Origin: Hypomyces perniciosus
Lineage: Eukaryota; Ascomycota; Sordariomycetes; Hypocreales; Hypocreaceae
DNA length: 64,000 nt
Assembly (NCBI GenBank): GCA_008477525.1
Contig: SPDT01000010.1
Coordinates: 806,001 to 870,000 of the forward strand
Direction of reading: 5' to 3'
A program made the position numbers and the translations under genes. Positions 59,103 through 64,000 of the stretch are shown piece by piece (position 1 is the stretch's first letter; each line of letters starts with the position of its first letter). The notes under the pieces are model-generated. The model saw only the letters and a list, made by a program, of their open reading frames with translations, was not told the DNA's origin and did not search any database.

Positions 59103-62100
59103 ATGAGGAAGTCTGATAACAGTCGACAGCGCCAGCTGCCGTACAGAGGCCCGGCTAACGACCCCATTCTCGAACAGAGCTACAACGTGCCCTCGCCGAA
59201 TGAGATGGTGGTGGACACCGATGACTACGTCGGCGTCGCCAACGCCCCCGAGAAAGACTCTGTCGCCATCATCAACCCCGATAGCCTCGAACATGAAGCC
59301 GATCAGCTACAAGACCTGCCTCTGGCAAACGACTGTGGGTTTCCCCCCCGTTACCCGTCCATTCCAAGGTGACCTCACTGGTTTAGCTGACACGGCTTTT
59401 GCTTGACAGTCGAGGCGATGAAGGAGATCGTCCTCACGCCGTTGTTAGACGAGCCCAAGATCCTCGAAGACTTCGTACATACATGGACGGTCGAGAATTG
59501 GCGAAGCCTCGGCAAGAGGGAGCACGGTCCTGTATTCCAGGCAAGCGGTCATCCATGGTGCGTTTCTTGCGTCCCGATGTGGTCCCGCTGTAACTGACGT
59601 TATCGCGACGCAGGCGCATCCTACTCTTCCCTCACGGCAACAACACTGACCAATGTTCCATCTACTTGGAACATGGATTCGATGCCGATGCCGTCCCTGA
59701 AAATTGGAGCTGCTGCGTACAGTTTGCGCTGGTGCTCTGGAACCCGAATGACCCTAGCTTACATATCAACCATGCCGCACACCACCGCTTCACCAAGGAG
59801 GAAGGCGACTGGGGGTTCACCCGATTTGTGGAAATAAGGAGGATGTTCAATGTCCCTTGGGAAGGTGAAAGTCGTCCTTTGGTCGAAAACGACACCGCCA
59901 ACATTACGGCGTACGTCCGCTTTGTTGAGGATGAGACTGGCGTGCTATGGCACAACTTTACCAACTACGACTCCAAGAAAGAAACGGGCTACGTCGGCCT
60001 TAAGAACCAGGGGGCAACCTGCTATCTGAACTCCCTCCTGCAGTCGCTGTACTTTACAAATGCCTTCAGAAAGGTGTGTTCCCCATGGTCACATATGGGA
60101 AGTAGTCTTGCTCACTTGCGTAACAGGCTGTGTACGAAATCCCCACCGAAAACGACGAGAGTATGCAGAATTCCGCATATACGTTACAGCGGCTCTTCTA
60201 CCAACTACAAACCTCCGAGCAAGCCGTCGGTACCAACGAATTGACCAAATCATTTGGCTGGGAGACGAGACATATCTTCGAACAGCAGGATGTCCAAGAG
60301 CTGTCGCGAAAACTCATGGAGAGAATGGAGGAGAAGATGAAGGGCACTAAAGCTGAGAATGTCCTCTCCGAGATGTTCAGTGGCAAGATCAAGACCTACA
60401 TTTCGTGCATAAATGTGGACTATGAATCAAGCCGCATTGAGGACTTTTGGGACATTCAGCTCAACGTGAGTGGGAATAAGAACCTCCTGGAAAGCTTCCA
60501 GGACTATATCCAGGTCGAAAAGATGGACGGCGAAAACCAATACTTTGCTGGCGACGAGTACAAGCTGCAAGATGCCAACAAGGGCGTTATCTTCACCAGC
60601 TTTCCCGACGTTTTGCATTTACAACTTAAACGATTCGAATACGACATCCAAAGAGACATGATGATGAAAATTAACGATCGCTATGAATTCCCTGACATTT
60701 TTGATGCCTCACCCTATCTCATTGAGGACGCGGACAGATCGGAGTCTTGGACCTACCAACTGCACGGAGTTCTCGTCCACAGTGGAGATTTGAACGCCGG
60801 ACACTACTACGCGTTTATAAAACCGTCCAAGGATGGATGGTTCTACAAATATGACGATGACAAAGTCACCAAGGCCACCTTGAGGGAAGTGCTAGAGGAA
60901 AACTTTGGTGGAGAATATCGGACCCCGAACGGCTATTCACGAGCACCTTTGCAAAAGAAGACCCCGATCGTGCGTCAGAACAGTGCGTACATGCTGGTGT
61001 ATATCCGTCAATCACGACTTGACAAGATCATCTGCCCTGTTACCAAAGACGATACTCCAGCACACCTCCGTATGTCACGAATTTGTTTTCTTCTCAATGT
61101 TCTAACTGAGGATGGGACTAACATGAATTTTAGAGAAACGCTTAGAGGAGGAAAATGCCCTCAGAGAGGCACGCAGGCGCGAGCAGAAAGAAGCTCACCT
61201 ATACATGATGGCTAAAGTTGTCACAAATGACACTTTCCGAAACTATGGCGGCACTGATTTGTGCGTGTTTGATGCTAACCCCGAAACTGACCCTTCAGCA
61301 CCGAGACCCTACCGCATTCGCCGAACTATGCCTATGCAAGAATTCGTCAGTCAAATCGCTGCCGACATGGGCTTGGACGCTCGCCGAGTTCGACTTTGGC
61401 TCATGGTTAACCGACAAAACAAGACCATTCGACCAGATCAGCCGATCATGGATCTACGACCGTCGGTCGAAGAAGTTTTTAATCGCTCTGCTGCCCATCG
61501 TGACACTAGTCTGCGTGTTTGGGCGGAAGTTGCAGATGAAATTGATGAAAATGGCGATGCTGTCTGGGCATCATACCAAAGTCAACCAAGCGGTGTTGTT
61601 GTCAAGAACGACATGATAGTTCTCCTTCTGAAGCAATTCGACAGTGAGCAGCAAACTCTGAGAGGTGTCGGCCACGTTTACGTTGGCAAAGAAAAGAAGG
61701 TTGAGGAGTTGGCTCCCTTGATTCTTGAAAAGATGGGCTGGGGTGTCGAGGACAAGCTGATGATGTGGGAGGTATGAAGACACCCTATCTTTGAGCCGCG
61801 TTTTGATAATTGACGTTGAATTAATAGGAAATCAAACCCACCATGATTGAGGCATTGAAGCTGAAGCTGACCTTCAAGCTTGCTGAGCTCCAAGATGGAG
61901 ATATCATCTGCTTTCAACGTTTGTCAGACAGCAAAGCTGAAGGTGAAGGAGCGACAGAGAAATCCTCACAAGAGATGTATGTCCATGTATTTGTATCATC
62001 AGTCTCGACACCAACTGACTCTTTGGCAGGGCCAAGACATTTGATCATGTCGAGGATGCACAGGAATATTATGATTTCCTAGAACATAAGCGGACAGTCA

Positions 62101-63194
62101 AGTTTCACGCTCATCCTACCCGATGCGATCCCAATCGGTATCCTAATTTCGAGCTCGTTCTCAACTCGAAAATCAATTACGACACGCTATCTGAGCGAGT
62201 TGGTGCCCATCTCGAAGTTCCTCCGACACACATTCGCTTGTGGACGGTCAATGCCAACACAAACAATCCGAAGTCTCCCGTCCGGAGAGGAACCAACCCG
62301 ACATTGCGGCAGATTCTGAACCCCATGGGCTCAAACACACTCAACTCAACGCAGAGAACCGACGCCTTTTACTTTGAGGTCCTTGAAATGAGCTTGGCTG
62401 AATTGGATACCAAGAAGAGTATTAGGGTTACCTGGTTGAGCGAAGGCATTACCAAGGAGGCAAGTAGTCATTTTCTTCTTCTTTCATACCTAAGTTTCTT
62501 CTCTCTTGCTGACATTGGAACTAGGATCAGTATGACTTGCTTGTACCAAAGACAGGAACTGTCGAGGACCTCATACAAGCCTTGATTAAAAAGGCCAAGC
62601 TTCCAGACGAGACAGAAGGGGGCAAAATAAGGGTGTATGAAACGAATTCCAACAGGTTCTACCGCGAACCCTCGCGGGAGCATCCTGTCCTGAACCTCAA
62701 CGAGTACACCCAGATTTTCGCCGAGCGTGTCCCAGAGGAGGAGAAGACAGCCGACGACAATAACTTCATTCACGTATTCCACTTCCAGAATGAAATCAGC
62801 AGGGTTCACGGCGTCCCGTTCAAGTTCCTTCTGATCGAGGTTTGTCATATATGGGGTCTGGGAAAATGCTCTCAATGAGATGCTAACACGATCTTAGGGC
62901 GAGAAATTTGCTGATACGAAAAAGCGACTTGAAAAGCGCACTGGTCTCAAGGGCAAGAGCTTCGAGAAGATCAAGTTTGCCGTTGCTCGACGAGCGAATT
63001 ACTCAAAACCACAGTATCTCAATGACGGTTCGTGTTTGTTCAATGGCAAAGTGCGACTCACGGCTAACTTTGGACGTGATGCAGATGACGAATTATGGAA
63101 TATGGCTTCATCCGAAGATGACTATCTTGGACTGGACCATGTGGATAGAACAAGGACCTTGAGAAACGGCGTTGGGGATCTTTTCCTTCGTTAG
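59103..63194 (+). CDS. UBP15: Ubiquitin-specific protease, USP7/Ubp15 type
   Basis: Ten exons: 59103-59334, 59410-59557, 59614-60073, 60127-61069, 61134-61771, 61828-61976, 62030-62459, 62525-62839, 62898-63027, 63085-63194; 1184 residues. It removes ubiquitin from proteins. A MATH/TRAF-like domain (about residues 95-240, starting HTWTVENWRS) precedes the USP catalytic domain. The Cys box is GYVGLKNQGATCYLNSLLQS (Cys about 263) and the His box is DLNAGHYYAFIKP (His about 506). The C-terminal half holds the tandem ubiquitin-like HUBL domains of USP7 (for example FVSQIAADMGLDARRVRLWL and YDLLVPKTGTVEDLIQALI) and ends in an acidic SSEDDYLGLDHV tail. Intron 7 has a GCAAGT donor (62460), a GC-AG intron; phase rules out the nearby GTAGTC. 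Confidence 0.95.
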
Positions 63195-63844
63195 GTGACC
63201 CGATACAGCGGAGTCTGCTCTTTCAGAGACGTCTGTTGCATGTTGCTGTTGTAAAGGACCCGAAGACATGACCTGAGAAGTCTTTGGTATATCTCGTTTC
63301 ATACCCTGTGGGCCACAGAAAGGTGTGGCTGTGTCTTGTCATTGGGACGAGGGCGTTTGTTCTCCGCGTGCATGTGGACACGCATCATGCCACAGGGGGC
63401 GGTTTAGGTTTACTTGACTATACAACTTGATGGCAATGAAAAGCATAGGTTGGATGGAGTAAACCCAGGGGCTTGTCACGGGTGCTAGTGTACTCTACTC
63501 TCACTACGTACGAATCGTTTTAATCATGACATCAACGGTAATTTATGAGACTGGGAGGTTTATGCTTAAATCAGGTATGGGCCGATACAAGTGCCGTACG
63601 GAAACTATTCTTAGTATAAGCCCAGTCTGGGCGACGCCACAGCTGTGGCTGCTATAATAGTACCACTAGCCACATCTTGACATCAGATCCCATCTCCCAT
63701 CTCTTCTCCATGTGATGTTCTCTCTCGCCGGCATCGCGCAGCAATGGCTGCCACTTGAACTGCCCATCTCGCATCAGCGATCATAAAGGGGATCCAACAG
63801 GGTGAAAACAACAACCTGGAAATAACAACCTGAAAATAAGAACC
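63195..63844. promoter_or_regulatory. 3' UTR of UBP15 and promoter of next gene
   Basis: The left part is the UBP15 3' UTR. The right part, with a C/T-rich stretch at about 63680-63735, is the likely promoter and leader of the gene starting at 63845. No other feature is seen. Confidence 0.4.
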
Positions 63845-64000
63845 ATGACAGACCGCAGCGGCGCGTCCATCGCCATCGACATCCTCAGCCATATCGTCCT
63901 CACCATCTGGAGCATCGAATGGTCGCGATACATATCCTTTCTCGGCCGTGTCGTCGTCTTCCCCGTCAGGCTCGCATGGATTCCGCTATCGTACATTGCG
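63845..64000 (+). CDS. Start of a membrane protein gene (3' truncated by window)
   Basis: The frame from ATG 63845 is open to the window end, 52 residues. After MTDRSGASIAID comes ILSHIVLTIWSIEWSRYISF, then LGRVVVFPVRLAWIPLSYIA, two hydrophobic stretches separated by a basic residue. It looks like the N-terminus of a membrane protein. The family cannot be named from this fragment; the ATG follows a CT-rich leader, which supports it as a start. Confidence 0.5.
   Translation, partial: MTDRSGASIAIDILSHIVLTIWSIEWSRYISFLGRVVVFPVRLAWIPLSYIA

Overview
The window is nuclear DNA from a filamentous ascomycete (Pezizomycotina, probably Sordariomycetes; a hypocrealean fungus fits best). Genes have short introns of about 50-110 bp with GTANGT donors, CTAAC-type branch sites and YAG acceptors. 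Promoters carry pyrimidine-rich tracts. The gene set is single-copy fungal housekeeping: septin Cdc12, PWP2, GT15 mannosyltransferase, a Zn2Cys6 regulator, an LCCL membrane protein and a questin-oxidase-like protein. I joined exons by hand from splice signals, reading frame and family knowledge; every multi-exon model below closes in frame.

Left arm (1-5950): the 3' part of a methylenetetrahydrofolate reductase gene, a three-exon nuclear-looking protein of unknown function, a relic-like reading frame near 4.3 kb, and a PQ-loop membrane protein of the ANY1 type.

Centre-left (5951-22283): about 16 kb with no gene I can support, between ANY1 (leftward) and a 960-aa Zn2Cys6 transcription factor (rightward). 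It is rich in a dispersed 9-mer, TACTCCGTA/TACGGAGTA. I count 17 copies in the window, 12 of them here and none in an annotated exon. The last 1.4 kb looks like the long transcribed leader of the factor.

Centre (22284-43000): the Zn2Cys6 factor, a WDR83/MORG1-like WD40 protein, a KRE2/KTR mannosyltransferase, a GCP5-like gamma-tubulin complex protein, an acyl-protein-thioesterase-like protein lacking the nucleophile serine, an LCCL-domain membrane protein, QTRT2, a secreted alkaline phosphatase and CutC.

Right arm (43000-64000): a NAP/SET histone chaperone, a predicted 68-aa secreted protein whose intron follows codon 2, a 158-aa unknown protein, a questin-oxidase-like protein with a 42-nt internal exon, PWP2, septin CDC12, a mitochondrial pyruvate dehydrogenase kinase, a USP7/Ubp15 deubiquitinase with nine introns (one GC-AG), and the start of a membrane protein cut by the window end.

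The genes act in unrelated pathways: one-carbon metabolism, secretory-pathway mannosylation, microtubule nucleation, tRNA modification, phosphate scavenging, ribosome biogenesis, septation and mitochondrial carbon entry. I see no metabolite cluster, intact transposon, rRNA, tRNA or CRISPR. The least explained parts are the gene-poor island with its repeated motif and the small secreted-protein gene.
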